In this document: positions 23,400 to 34,678 of the stretch, piece after piece | Layout: each line of letters begins with the position of its first letter | Numbering within the stretch: position 1 is the stretch's first letter | Assembly: GCA_001574975.1 (NCBI GenBank) | Contig: KQ965768.1 | Coordinates: 233,980-297,979, forward strand | Direction of reading: 5' to 3' | DNA from: Gonapodya prolifera JEL478 | Taxonomy: Eukaryota; Monoblepharomycota; Monoblepharidomycetes; Monoblepharidales; Gonapodyaceae | DNA: 64,000 nt | Notes under the pieces: model-generated | The model's database searches: none | Told to the model about the DNA's origin: nothing | The model's input: only the letters and a program-made list of their open reading frames with translations | Position numbers and translations under genes: made by a program

Positions 23400-24631
23400 C
23401 TAATCCGACGCCACCCCCCACTTGGCCACCTTCTTCTTCTCCTTCTTCTCCTTGGCCCGCCTTCTGACCTCCTCGAGCTCCTTCTTGGTCAGCCTGTCCT
23501 TGCCCCTATGCTTTCCCTCGTTATGTTCCGCCGCGTACGACTCGTAGTCGAAGAACACGTTCATCTGGCGAACCGCTCGACTGCCGTCCGAGAAGTGCCC
23601 GCGAGGGTCTACGAAGCGAGGGTCCGAGGCGAGTTGGGAGGGCACGAAGCGGCCAGAGCGTTTGTCGAATTTGGCGGCGAAGGAGTAGTCTGGAGGCAGA
23701 ACGACGTTTATTTCTGCAAAGTGTATCAAAATAGGACAGGACAGAACTCACCATTCGCGTCCGGCCCGACACCCGTTGCGCCTCCCGCCCCGCCCGCCGC
23801 GTCATGCACGCCGTACGCGTACGCGTACCCCGTATCCGCACCGGCGCCGGCACCGGAGCCGTCGGTCCTGTACGCGTCGATTCCAAACTCGGACCTGAAC
23901 TTTGCCACGCCCGCTTCCTGCCCTTGCTCCCCTTCTTGCCCTTCTTGCCCTTCCCCGCCATCCACCCCATCCTCTCCCACTGCCCCACGCTTTCGTTTCA
24001 ACTCTTCCTTCCCCTCCTCGGCGACACGGTCCAGCATGTCCTTGTGCTCGTCGATCGTCGCAAAGATGTTTTCCAGCGCCGCGAGGGGGTCGGCCGCTGC
24101 GGGGCGGGCGTGGGTGTACGATTGTGCGTGTGCGTGGCCCAGTGCGGAGGTGGAGGTGGAGGTGGAGGTGGAGGGTGGGTATGCGGAGTAGTAGTATAGA
24201 GACGGCGCGACGGGTGCAGGAGTGGAAGTGGCAGGGGTGGTGGCAGGTGCAGTTGCAGGCGTGTCTGCATCCTTTTTGCGTTTCTTGCGCGACTTGCGAC
24301 TGTCCTCGTCGGGGACCTTGACCTTCTCCTCGACTTGGTCCTCCTCCTCGTCTCCTTCCACTCCTGCTCCTGCCGCGACCTCTTCCCCACCCCCGTCCCC
24401 CACTCCCGCCCCATCACCCGCAGCCGCACCGCCGACCCCCTGTGGCAGCTCCCACGTGACGGTGTTCGACTCCGCGTGCCAGTAGTAGTACCGTCCGTAG
24501 TTCGCGTCGTACACCGCGGACCATCCTGCGCCCAGGTCGTACGATGCCGGTGCAGGTGCCGCGGTGGGTTGCTCGGATGCGGACTCGGCAGGCGGAGATG
24601 GCGACGCGGTGGCTGGCGATGGGGAAGGCAT
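23400..24631 (-). CDS. WW-domain protein with acidic/basic linker
   Basis: Exons 23752-24631 and 23400-23713 encode 397 residues. A single WW domain lies near residues 34-60 (GWSAVYDANYGRYYYWHAES followed by NTVTWELP), with both signature tryptophans and the central YYY. An acidic stretch, a lysine/arginine-rich nuclear-localisation-like segment (RKSRKKRKKDAD) and a long G/A/T-rich region follow. The last exon has a conserved-looking tail: LPPDYSFAAKFDKRSGRFVP, RQMNVFFDYESYAAEHNE and a basic coiled-coil end (KKELEEVRRRAKEKKEKKK). WW domains bind proline motifs. A nuclear RNA-processing role is likely from the basic segments but is inference; the family of the C-terminal tail was not identified. 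Confidence 0.8.
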
Positions 24632-24997
24632 TTTGGTTTTGTAGAGAATGTGACCAAAACATAGTAAAGAGGAAGGCGGCACAAGAAGTGCAGGGAGGAT
24701 TCCAACTCTGACAGTTATTTTAACACTATTATTGGCAAGATTTGCGCGACTTGTGTCCGTATACGGGAGCAGTTACTTATGTGGTCCATGGGAGTCATGA
24801 CAATGCCGCGCGGTGAATAATCTTTTGAGCGGCGATACATTTGCTGAGAAAATTCAAAATTCGTGACTCAAATCTGTGCGTGTCGCAAGGAGTCATCGGC
24901 ATCATCGGACCCTGAAATTTCATCCCGCACTCGCAAACATCTCCCGATCGCAACCAGCTCCACACCAACACCCACTCAATCGCGCATACCGGCCCAA
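24632..24997. other. Divergent promoter region
   Basis: About 366 bp separate the divergently transcribed WW-domain and prolidase genes, so both promoters should lie here. No specific site was recognised. Confidence 0.5.
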
Positions 24998-27474
24998 ATG
25001 GCCACCGTAAATGGCCACGGGCACGACCACCACGGCCACTCCCACACCCACCCGCACCCACAACCACCAACAGACACCTCGCCATTCCCCAAATCCGCCG
25101 CCCGCGCGCCCGACGGATCGCTCGTGACAGTGCGCGTGCACCCCACGATCGACGACGCGGCGTTTCGCGACGTCGCGAGCGGGAATCGGACCAGATTCGT
25201 CGACAGGTTGAGGAAGGATTTGAATGTCAACGACGGCGTGTTTTATATGAAGGGGGGGAAGGTGCGTCTATGTGGTGGTCTTCGAGTGGCCTTGAGCGAG
25301 AGAGACGAGTGTTGGGTGGTGGGGTGGGTTGGGTTGGTGTGCTGTTCACTGTGTCGGTCAAGGCGCGAATCCGTATGCGGAAAATACGATGACGCTGAGC
25401 GAATCCATTGATCTTTTGCCCGTCGCTATTGTAAATTGAATGTACCTTCTACAACTCTTTTGGTTCGCAAAGTGGAAATCCGTACTTCGAACGTATTGAG
25501 AAACCGAATGAGTCTGTTGGATATCGCGTCCTTCGATGCAATACCTTTGAACGCGGAAATCCGTACTTGGAAGGGGTGACGAAGCAGAACCAGTCTACTG
25601 GATGGGTGGTCCTTCATTACTGTTGTTGTGAACGGAAGGACGCAATTAGAAGGCACGGCGTAGTCGTCGAGTGCGCTGGATCTGTTTCGTTGTTGTCAAG
25701 GCCAAAACTCTCTTCTTGTTCTCTCCAACCGGTCTATCTTAACACTTTTGCTCACCACTTCCTCGTCTCCGTCTACTGTCTAGGTCACCTACCGCTACGC
25801 CACGGACCACGAACACCCGTTCCGGCAAGAATCAAACTTTTTCTACCTTACGGGCGTGAACCTGCCCGACTTCCACCTGCTCATCGACCTGCACACCGGC
25901 GTGGCCACACTCCTCGCCCCGAAATACACCATCGACCGCACGCTCTGGAGCGGAGACAACCCCAACAACGACATCCTCAAGGCCACATACGGGGCCGACC
26001 AGGTCCGCTACGACGAGGACCTCGAATCCCTCGCCGCGGCCGCTCTGTCCGCACACCCAGGCGCGGTCGTGTACGCCCCCGTCGAAACCGACGCCTCGAC
26101 CCTCCCGGTCTCGCTCGCGTCTCTGCTGCACGCAGACCGGGCGGCCGTGTCGCGCTCGCTGTGGGAAACCCGCCTCATCAAGTCCCAGGGCGAGATCGAG
26201 CTCATCCGCGCCGCAAACGCCATCTCGGGCGAGGCGCACAAGGCGCTCATGAAGGCGTCCTTTGCTGGGACGCATAGGTCCGAGCACGAGCTGTACGCGC
26301 TCTTTGTGTACGAGACGGCGAGACGAGGCGCGGCGTTTCAGGCTTATAATCCCATTGTGGGTGGAGGGTGTCATGGCGCAACGCTACGTGAGTGCCTGTA
26401 GAGGGTTTATGGTGCTTTACATCCCGAGAGAAAGTGGGAGAAGGATGGGGGTCGTTAAGAGGGGAAGATTATGAAGGAGTGTTGAATTCAGCCCACACCA
26501 TCATTGCACATGCTCAAACCCAACGTTCGCCCTCCCCTTCTCCTGTACCATCAAGACTACGTTCGGAATCGCGGCCCCCTTCCCGATGACCCTCGGGACC
26601 TCGTCCTCGTGGACGCCGGGTGCGAGTACTTCTGTTACGTGAGTGGTACCTTTGTTGTCTCTTTGCCTCGAGCTCGCGATACGGATACGACATTCACTTT
26701 TGTGAATTTAGGCTAGCGATGTTACGAGGACGTGGCCTGTTGGAGGCAAGTTCAAGGATGAGTGGAAGGACATTTATGAAATTGTGCTTGAGGCGAACAA
26801 GGTCGGTCCATGCTCTCTCCTCTGCAATCCTCCAGCTTCCCCCCATTTCTCACCATCCATGGTCCCGATCCCCAGGCCGTCGCGAGTGCGATCCGCCCAG
26901 GCCTGCCGTGGGAGGACATGCACCTCCTCGCGGACCGCGTGATCGCCCAAGGGCTCATCAGGCTAGGTATTCTGAAGGGCGACTTGGAAGAGGTGCTCAA
27001 GGCCCGCGCGCAGGCTGTGTTCTTCCCACACGGTTTGGGTCATTTGCTTGGGTATGTTGAGATTGCACTTTTCTTTTTGAGGAGAGTCCGAGAGTTGTCT
27101 GATTATTGGTGCTTCCCGCCTCGCTTTCACGATGCAGCCTCGACGTGCACGACCCAGGGGGTTACCCTGTTGGTGTGGACCGTATCCCTCTCCCCGGGCT
27201 GCGGTACCTGCGTCTGCGACGGCCGCTTGCCGTGGGGATGGTCGTCACGGTCGAGCCCGGGATCTACTTCGTGGACGGACTAATCGACCCCGCACTTGCC
27301 GACCCCACCCTTTCCAAGTTCTTTGACCGGGACGTCCTAGCGAGGTACAGGGCCCGCGTGGGCGGAGTGAGGATCGAAGATGACGTGGTGGTCACGGAGA
27401 GTGGCTGTGAGGATTTGACGACGGTGTTTGTGCCAAAGGAGATTGAAGAGGTGGAGAAGTGGATTTTGGGATGA
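24998..27474 (+). CDS. Xaa-Pro dipeptidase (prolidase), M24B family
   Basis: Six exons (24998-25261, 25784-26387, 26556-26638, 26712-26801, 26876-27051 and 27138-27474) encode 517 residues. The N-terminal aminopeptidase-P-type domain includes [18 protein letters not shown]. The creatinase-fold catalytic domain carries the metal ligands in order: [11 protein letters not shown] (Asp), ASDVTRTWP (Asp), [10 protein letters not shown] (His), VTVEPGIYF (Glu) and [11 protein letters not shown] (Glu). The enzyme splits dipeptides with C-terminal proline using two manganese ions and recycles proline in the cytosol. The histidine-rich N-terminus ([15 protein letters not shown]) is an unusual extra that could bind metal. 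Intron 1 is 522 bp and holds a duplicated segment. The donor at 26802 is the weak GTCGGT, but frame and homology support it. Confidence 0.92.
25474..25615 (+). repeat. Imperfect two-copy repeat in prolidase intron 1
   Basis: Two related segments of about 60 bp start GGAAATCCGTACTT at 25474 and 25555 and share AGTCT and GTCCTTC blocks further on. The spacing is 81 bp. The segment may be part of a dispersed repeat. Confidence 0.6.
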
Positions 27475-27712
27475 GGGGGAAGGAGGAAAGATGAATGTGT
27501 AATGTATTTGAGTGTGAAGTGATGATGTGTTTCCTGAACAGTGCAAGTTTGATGAGTATAATGTGGCTTATGGTCCGCTAGTTGAAGCCAGACCGACCGA
27601 CTGGAGTTTGGAGTTCGGGATTGAGTGAATTGTTGCCGTTTGGAAATCACGCGACGTACCTTCCCCCCACGTTCTGGCGCACACCACAGTGCAGCATCCA
27701 CCAACTCCCTCG

Positions 27713-30354
27713 ATGGACGGCTCCATTTCCGTTGACGGACGCCCTCCCGTCGCGACGGGACTGATTATCGGTGTGAACGGTGAAGATTCTGGTGAGTATT
27801 CAGCGCGGCGCAGACGACGCTAGGGGCCACGGTGGGAGATCATGGGTGATTGCAGATGGAGTCTATCAATGGGACCGCTGTGGGACGCGTTCGCGACCGA
27901 GTTGGTTCAGGGTTGGTTGAGTGTTCGTTCTCTCGCCCCACCCGTGTCGCTACACAGTCATGCGCGACGTGACGCAATTGGCAGAGCCGGAGTCGCCTCG
28001 GTCGCCGATGGAGCAAGATATGATGGGTGGGGCTGGTGGGGCTGGTGGGTGGTCATTGTGCGGAGATTCGAACAATCCTGGATGAAGATTGGAGGGCGAA
28101 GTTGGGCGAGATATCACGGGAACGCGACGTTAAGTAAGGTAGGGTGGGATTTACATGGTGAACCAGCTGAAATCGTCGTGTTCATGAAGGAAGATCATCG
28201 TGTTTGGATGTCTCAGAAACAGCAATTTGAAAAATGTGGAATGTTGAGACTGGGCAACCGACACAAGTGGTTTCGGTGAACGGGCGTAGTTAGGCTGCAT
28301 TTTGACCCTACTTCGGCAGATGGAAAACCCCCGACCTTCGCCCCTCCAGTTTCGCCAATCCAACCATCCCACACTCCTCCACCGCACCACCACCATATCA
28401 CTCCCTCCATCGACAACCCCTCTACCGCTGCCGCGGTCATGTTTGGACACACCAAACTCCCCTCGACTTCGGCCTCCATCTTCTCCCATTCCAAATCGTC
28501 ATCCATAATCCCAACATCTCCTACATCCGCCCTTGCCGTTCCCCAACCACACCCAGCCATGACACTCACGTCGTTCCCTACTCCGTCCCCACCTGCCGAC
28601 CCCCGCAGCTGGGGCGCCCGGGCCGACGCAGATGTGGACGCGGGGGGGGAAGACGCGGGATCTCCACCAAAAACGGCGCTCGCGGCGGTCCTTGCGGCCG
28701 CGGCTGCCGCGAGGGGCCCCGAAATTGTCCAAGCCCAGGCCAAGATGGAGGAATCTGCGGCGCAGGACGTTGGGGTTTCTGGTACCGGCTTAGCATCGAC
28801 AGGACTCGGGGATCGGGTACCGGCTGATCCTGTGAAGGTGGCTTCATCGACAGCACCGGCTATTCCCGCTGTTCTGCACGATGCTTATGATTCCCAGCAA
28901 GGGGCAACCGTCGGGAATAGTGCCGAAGAACAAGTCTCACCACCGCCAGGACTTAGTTTGGTGGAGACAATGGTGTGGACGAGCGACGTGAGTGCATTTT
29001 TGGGGCTTACAGGACAAATTAATCGGCGGACGATAGCACGGGAGGAGAAGCATGGAAGGGGTTTTCTCAGCGATGAAAAGCCGCCAATACTTGAGCACTC
29101 TGACACTTTGCCTCCTGCAATCTTCCCGAATCCTTCCCAATAATTCATCTGGAAAAATGAACAGCGACGCTACGGTTAGTCTCCATTGCTAGCCGTCATG
29201 TGAAGTACTTTGTTTACAATGCTCTTTGATGTCCACCAGGTCCTCTCAAAGTCCGAGATTTTGCCTTTCCTGTGAAAGACCCCCTCCACTACGGCCTCCC
29301 TCGACACCTTTTCCCCGAGTATCTTGACGCATCCGACTCGGATGGTGCGGCCGGAGGTCGTGATCTCGACGATGCTGAGGATCTCTCCCATTCCGAAGAC
29401 GGTGATGGACCTTTGTCTCGATACGACGAGTCCTCCACGTCAATTGTGTCCCAGTTCAGTACGGCGTCGGCTTCTGGTGGCTGGCGTCTGACGGCTACGG
29501 TGCGGTGCGATGCGACGGCGCTGCTGGCGGGGTACGACATTGCCAAAGCACTGAGTCGGAAGTTCGAGCTCCATGCCTGGCGCTTCAAGAAGGCAAAAGC
29601 AATGTACGAATTTCGCAGGGAAGGCGAAGTAGAAATGGATTTGGATGAAGGGGAGGAGCTCGTGGTGGTTGGAGTTGGAGATGGTCCCGGAGAGGGAGAT
29701 GACGACGAAATGGAGCAGGATGAGGATGGCCCCGTATTACCGGTCGTAAGCCACGCCGAGGTGTCTCCAACAGTTGCAACGACAGGAGATCGCACTGCGT
29801 CAATCGATTCTCCCACTTCTCTGAACTCCCCAGTGGCCTCCCAACCAACCAGTTCCCAGACCGTCCGCACCGCTCTGTACATCCGACCTCGTACCGCCTA
29901 TCAGAACATTGATCGGCTGCTTGGAATCGCCATTAGAACGTATCCACCTGGATGGGTCCTTGCGGTCAAGACTCGTGTCAAAGTGAAGGGCAAAGTCGCG
30001 CGGAACGCCAAGAGCGACCAAGGGGAGGAAAAAGGACTGCGAACGGTAAGGCTTGATAAGGATGGCAGGGTGAGAATGAGGTGCAAGGTGGTTGAGGCTG
30101 GACTGGTGCCGAGGAACTATGTGGAGGTTGAAGGCGAGGAGAACGAGGTGTGGGACGGAGCGGAGGGGACTGACAATCCAATGGAAGCAGATGGCCAGGC
30201 AGACATGGCTGTTGAATCTGTGCAGGCCGATTCGCAATCGCAAGGCAGCTCTCCCGCAACGGTGCCAGGATTTTCTCCCGAGGGCACGACTGAGACGGCA
30301 GTTGATACAGCGCGTGATGGTTCCAACGTTACCGATGCTGGCGTGGAGAAGTAA
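27713..30354 (+). CDS. SH3-domain protein, Nbp2-like, with a 10-nt microexon
   Basis: Exons 27713-27791, 28320-28987, 29165-29174 (10 nt) and 29240-30354 encode 623 residues. Only the 10-nt exon joins the two long frames, giving DRRYGPLKVRDFAFPVKDPL followed by HYGLP. The C-terminal half contains an SH3 domain split by an acidic insert of over 100 residues. Its first part is AMYEFRREGEVEMDLDEGEE. Its second part is PPGWVLAVKTR with GLVPRNYVEVE. The RDFAFP..HYGLP block before an SH3 resembles fungal Nbp2-type adaptors, which link phosphatases to MAP-kinase pathways. That match is from memory and only moderate. The N-terminal part is S/P/A-rich with a histidine/proline patch. Confidence 0.72.
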
Positions 30355-30610
30355 AGTCCAAAGCATGGCTGTGTACATGTGTAAAAGAAGAATTTAAAGG
30401 TTTGTTCCACTAATCGGAAGCACCCCCTCATCTGCGTCTATTCATTATTCCTGATTTGAATTGGTTGAAAATTGAGAGTTATCGAGAATAAAACGCAAAG
30501 GGGGGGGGGAGGGAAACGCGTCATCCCGGAACGCGTTGGCGCAGCACCACTCACCCGGCCGGGGGGTAGTGTTCCGAGGTGCGCACTATTCGATTCTCAA
30601 CACCCGAACC

Positions 30611-32896
30611 ATGTTCCAACGAGCATCCCGGTCGATCGTGGGCAAGGTGCGTACGCCACAAGAAGAAGCGCTCGGGCATCTGTGGAATGCTTTACCCCGG
30701 ATGCCGCCACCGTTTTCGCGGAGTGTCAATGGGGAATGGGGGGGACAAGCCCCCGATACCACCGCAAAAACGAGGCAAAACTTCTATCAACAATGGAATC
30801 AAGGCCGAATTGGATTAAATCGCGTGCGCGCGCCCTTGTCTCTGTGTGGATTGCCTCGGAACGTGCCCTTGTTGTTGGCCATGAAGTCACCACCATCGCG
30901 TCGAGCGAGTCTTCGGCATTCGTCATATGAAAAACTCCTCATTTCGGATCCGGTGTTCAATTTTTCATTCGCCATCGCGTGGTGTTCACGTTTCGTACCC
31001 CACTCAACTTTCATCCTTCTCAGGCCCTCGCCCAGCCTGTGCGTCTCAATGCCCAGTCTCGTTCCCTCTCCATTCATGAGCACTACTCCATGGGACTCCT
31101 CAACAAGTACGGCGTGAAGACTCCCCGTGGAATCGTCGCCAAGACCTCGCAGGAAGCATACGAAGCCGCAGGAAAGCTTGGAACCGACGTATGTTGATTT
31201 ATCTCGATAACCAGCACTCGAGAAATTTGTTTTTATAGCGACTTTGCATCCGCTTTCCAGGACATGGTTATCAAGGCTCAGGTTCTCGCTGGTGGTCGTG
31301 GAAAGGGTGTCTGGGACTCGGGGCTCAAAGGAGGTGTGAGGATCGTTTACTCGTGAGTATACAATGACCTCTGGGCTGATTTTGAAGAGCGGCGAGTGCG
31401 GGAGGTTAATGCCCCTGTGGGCAATAGCTGCAGGCCCAGAGCACTCACGTACTCCCGATGAAATGTGCTATTTGTTTCGCGCTGCGCCATCGTATTCCGG
31501 GTTTAATCATTTTGCGTCTCTTCACGTAACCCTTCCAGGCCTACCGAAGCTAAGATGTTCTCGGAGAAGATGCTCGGCCACAAGCTCTTCACCAAGCAAA
31601 CCGGTGCTGCCGGCCGTATCTGCAACGCTGTGAGTACTTCTTCTTGTCACTCGCTCTTTCGCAATCCCCTTAATACCGCCTCCCCCTCCGTTCCCAGGTC
31701 TTTGTCTGCGAGCGCCTCTACTCCCGCAAGGAGTACTACTTTGCCGTCCTCTTGGACCGCCAGTCCCAGGGCCCTGTGCTCATCGCCTCGTCTCAGGGAG
31801 GAATGGACATTGAAGGTGTTGCCGCCGAGAACCCCGAAGCCATTGTGACTGTGCCCCTGAAGATGGCCACCGGATTGACCAAGGAGATTGCGGTGGACGT
31901 TGCCAAACAGATCGGATTCTCTCCCAAGGCGACTGAGCAAGTGAGTGCTGACAGGTTGTGGAGTGGGGGATGATCCCTTACGTGTATCGTTCGTCAGGCT
32001 GCGGAGACCATGATGAAGCTCTACAAGCTCTTCGCGGAGAAAGACGCCACCATGGTTGAGATCAACCCTCTCGCTGAGGTTTCGACTGGCGATGGTGGGT
32101 TCAATCAGTCGCCTCTCGTAATTTTTCGGTTTTCTTATCAATACCCCTTCCAGTTGTCTGCATGGACGCCAAAATCAACTTCGACGACAACGCCGACTTC
32201 CGACAAAAGGAGGTGTTTGCCATGCGCGACTTCACCCAGGAGGACCCTCGCGAGGTTGCTGCCACCAAGTGGAACCTCAACTACATCGGTCTGGAGGGTA
32301 ACATTGGGTGCCTCGGTATGTCAAACCTACATCTCGCAGGTTAAGCATGAAGCTTTTCTCATCATAATGCTTCTCGCTTCTTAATGCCGTTGTTAGTCAA
32401 CGGTGCCGGTCTTGCCATGGCGACTATGGACATCATCAAGCTCCACGGAGGCGACCCCGCCAACTTCTTGGATGTCGGTGGTGGTGCCAACGCCGAGCAG
32501 GTGACGGAGGCCTTCAAGATCATTTCTTCAGACCCGCACGTGTCGGCCATCCTCGTGAACATCTTCGGTGGTATCATGAGGTGTGACGTTATTGCGCAGG
32601 GTATCATCGCGGCTGTCAACCAGCTTGGATTGAGGATTCCTCTTGTAGTTAGGTTGCAAGGTAAGCGTGGCACTTTACTTTTCCGTGGTCACTTTAGCCC
32701 CCCATAAATGACACGGATCTCGCATCACAAAGGTACCGAGGTAGAATCTGGCAAGAAAATTATCGCCCAGTCTGGCCTCCGCATGTTCGCGATCGATGAT
32801 TTGGACGAGGCTGCGCAGAAGGCTGTGTCTCTCGCCTCCATTGTTGGTATGGCCCGGAAGGCTGGTGTGAATGTAAAGTTTGAGCTTCCTCTGTAA
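30611..32896 (+). CDS. Succinyl-CoA ligase (ADP-forming) beta subunit, mitochondrial
   Basis: Nine exons encode 437 residues: 30611-30646, 31024-31188, 31261-31352, 31539-31629, 31698-31940, 31998-32094, 32154-32315, 32397-32660 and 32733-32896. A short basic leader ([12 protein letters not shown]) suits mitochondrial import. The ATP-grasp domain begins [19 protein letters not shown] and includes [24 protein letters not shown] and [15 protein letters not shown]. The ligase-CoA domain has [19 protein letters not shown] and [18 protein letters not shown]. With the alpha subunit it converts succinyl-CoA to succinate with ADP phosphorylation in the TCA cycle. All splice borders are canonical. Exon 1 is only 36 nt and the first intron is the longest (377 bp). 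Confidence 0.95.
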
Positions 32897-33500
32897 GCAG
32901 GGTAATAAAATCACATCATTGACAATTCAACCGTTGTGTGTACAAAGGATACCACATTCATCATGTCACAGGGGACCGAAGGGTCCTTCCCAAGTCGGGT
33001 GCCCCTCTTGTGCCTCGCTATCCCCTCTGTCCCCACAGATACTTTACGAGAAAGGCAGTAAAGCAGATACCGCGAAAGACCTGGCATCGCCCACGTTTTA
33101 ATGTGGGGGAAATGAGAGTTTGACTGGATGAGTCACCCGTGCCTCCTAAAGTTTTCCGGGGTCACTCCCCTGAAGGAGGAGGGCGGTCCCGCTCACGCAA
33201 CAACTCACCCAACTCGCTCTCCGCAGCGCTATTGTCACAACCGCACACGCGCAGGTAGAAGCTAACAACGTAAGCGAACGTCCGCGGTCCAAGATGCGGG
33301 TCAACCGGCGGGAGGGCGGAGGTCGACTCACCGCTGAAACCGACTTTCTTTCATTCCCACCATAGCTGTCTCATCGTAACTGCCCACGCTCTCAGATTGT
33401 GAAATCCTTGCTACTGTAAGCTTGCGAGATGGCCTCCTCCGCCTAGCCGCCGGTCTTACGAATTTCCTTTTGCATCCGCTCCTCCAGTTTTACCCCCTAA
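32897..33500. other. Intergenic stretch
   Basis: About 600 bp between succinyl-CoA ligase and a C2H2 gene, both on the plus strand. It holds the 3' end of the first and the promoter of the second. A non-coding 5' exon of the C2H2 gene is possible here; none was identified. Confidence 0.45.
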
Positions 33501-34467
33501 ATGCCCCCACCGGCCAACAAAGTACCCAAGCACGTTTGCCACGTGTGTGCTGCTGGGTTTCACAGGCATTCGCACCTGGAAAGGTGAGAAAGGGACAAAG
33601 GTCGCACATGCCTGGCTCCGCGGGGACAAGGTTGCGTGGCGAATGAGTAGTGCCTAACCCATCTCCATGACCTGTCCACAGACACACGAAAACGCACCTT
33701 TCGTACAAAGAATATACCTGCGACGCTTGCGGCCGAGACTTTGTGCGCCGTGACAACCTCATGCGCCACCGGAGAATGTGTGTTTCCCGCTGACAAAAGT
33801 TATGTCGCTATTTCTTCTATGTTTACACTTTACGTCTGAAGGTTTCACCCGAGCGAGATATTCGATGACTCGCGAAAGATAGACTGTGAACTTTCACCAA
33901 CCTCCACTTCTTGCTCTCCGCGGTTGCGCACTTCAAATGGTTCCGACTTGAGTGAGTACACGCTTGAACTCAAATTACTCATTGTTGTTTGCTTGATGTT
34001 CGATGGAAAACTCTTTCGAAGTATTATCCACACCACCAGTGTCTCCGCAATTGCCATCACGATTTTATGACGAATCCATCACACAATATGGTTCTCCCCG
34101 CCTATCCCCCATCTCAAGTGGAAGCTGCTATCCACCCTCAGTCAAACAAGAAGACGATTCAGCAGCTCACTCGATACCGACTCCCCCGGTAGAGTTTGAA
34201 CCTCTTTGGAACCGTCCCACTGGACAATTCGAGGGCGAACCGAGACCATCCGAGTTATTCCACCACTTCTCTCATCCCTCCTTTAAACTTCCTCTCTCTG
34301 AAGGGAGTTTTTTCCCTTCGAGAATCTTGCCCGTACCTTGGCATGACTCGGAACCTCGATGCAACAATGTCACGACCCTACCCCCATTCGAATTCCCGCC
34401 AATCAGAGAGTTGTCGATATCACCCGATGCAGACATCCTTCCGGTTTTGGAACCCACAGTGGTATGA
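33501..34467 (+). CDS. C2H2 zinc-finger protein (two N-terminal fingers)
   Basis: Exons 33501-33583, 33682-33777, 33842-33951 and 34022-34467 encode 244 residues. Two fingers occupy the start: CHVCAAGFHRHSHLERHTKT (next residue H), then CDACGRDFVRRDNLMRHRRM. The second finger ends in HRRM, so its last zinc ligand is not the usual histidine. The remainder is S/P-rich and acidic without a known fold (STPPVSPQLPSRFYDESITQ). As in the other C2H2 genes here, introns interrupt the finger region. The ATG at 33501 leaves only ten residues before the first finger, so a further upstream exon cannot be excluded. A sequence-specific DNA-binding role is inferred. Confidence 0.72.
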
Positions 34468-34678
34468 TGTCAACCGCCCCGAACATTTGGCGAGAGAAGG
34501 ATTATGTCAGCTTGTTTTTCTTTTCTCTTGTTCTCAGATACCGCAGGATACCATATATACAAATTGTGTAGTAATATGATTGCTCCCTTTGGTTCAAGGG
34601 CAGAACGAGTCAATGACGAATCTTATCCCAATAATAATATCCCAACTCCGTTTTAAATAAGTTACATGACGGGTACGG

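Noticed and set aside
24116-24200. GGAGGT repeats near 24145-24175 as a CRISPR-like or regulatory array
   Set aside because: They encode the S/T repeat of the WW-domain protein and are an ordinary microsatellite.
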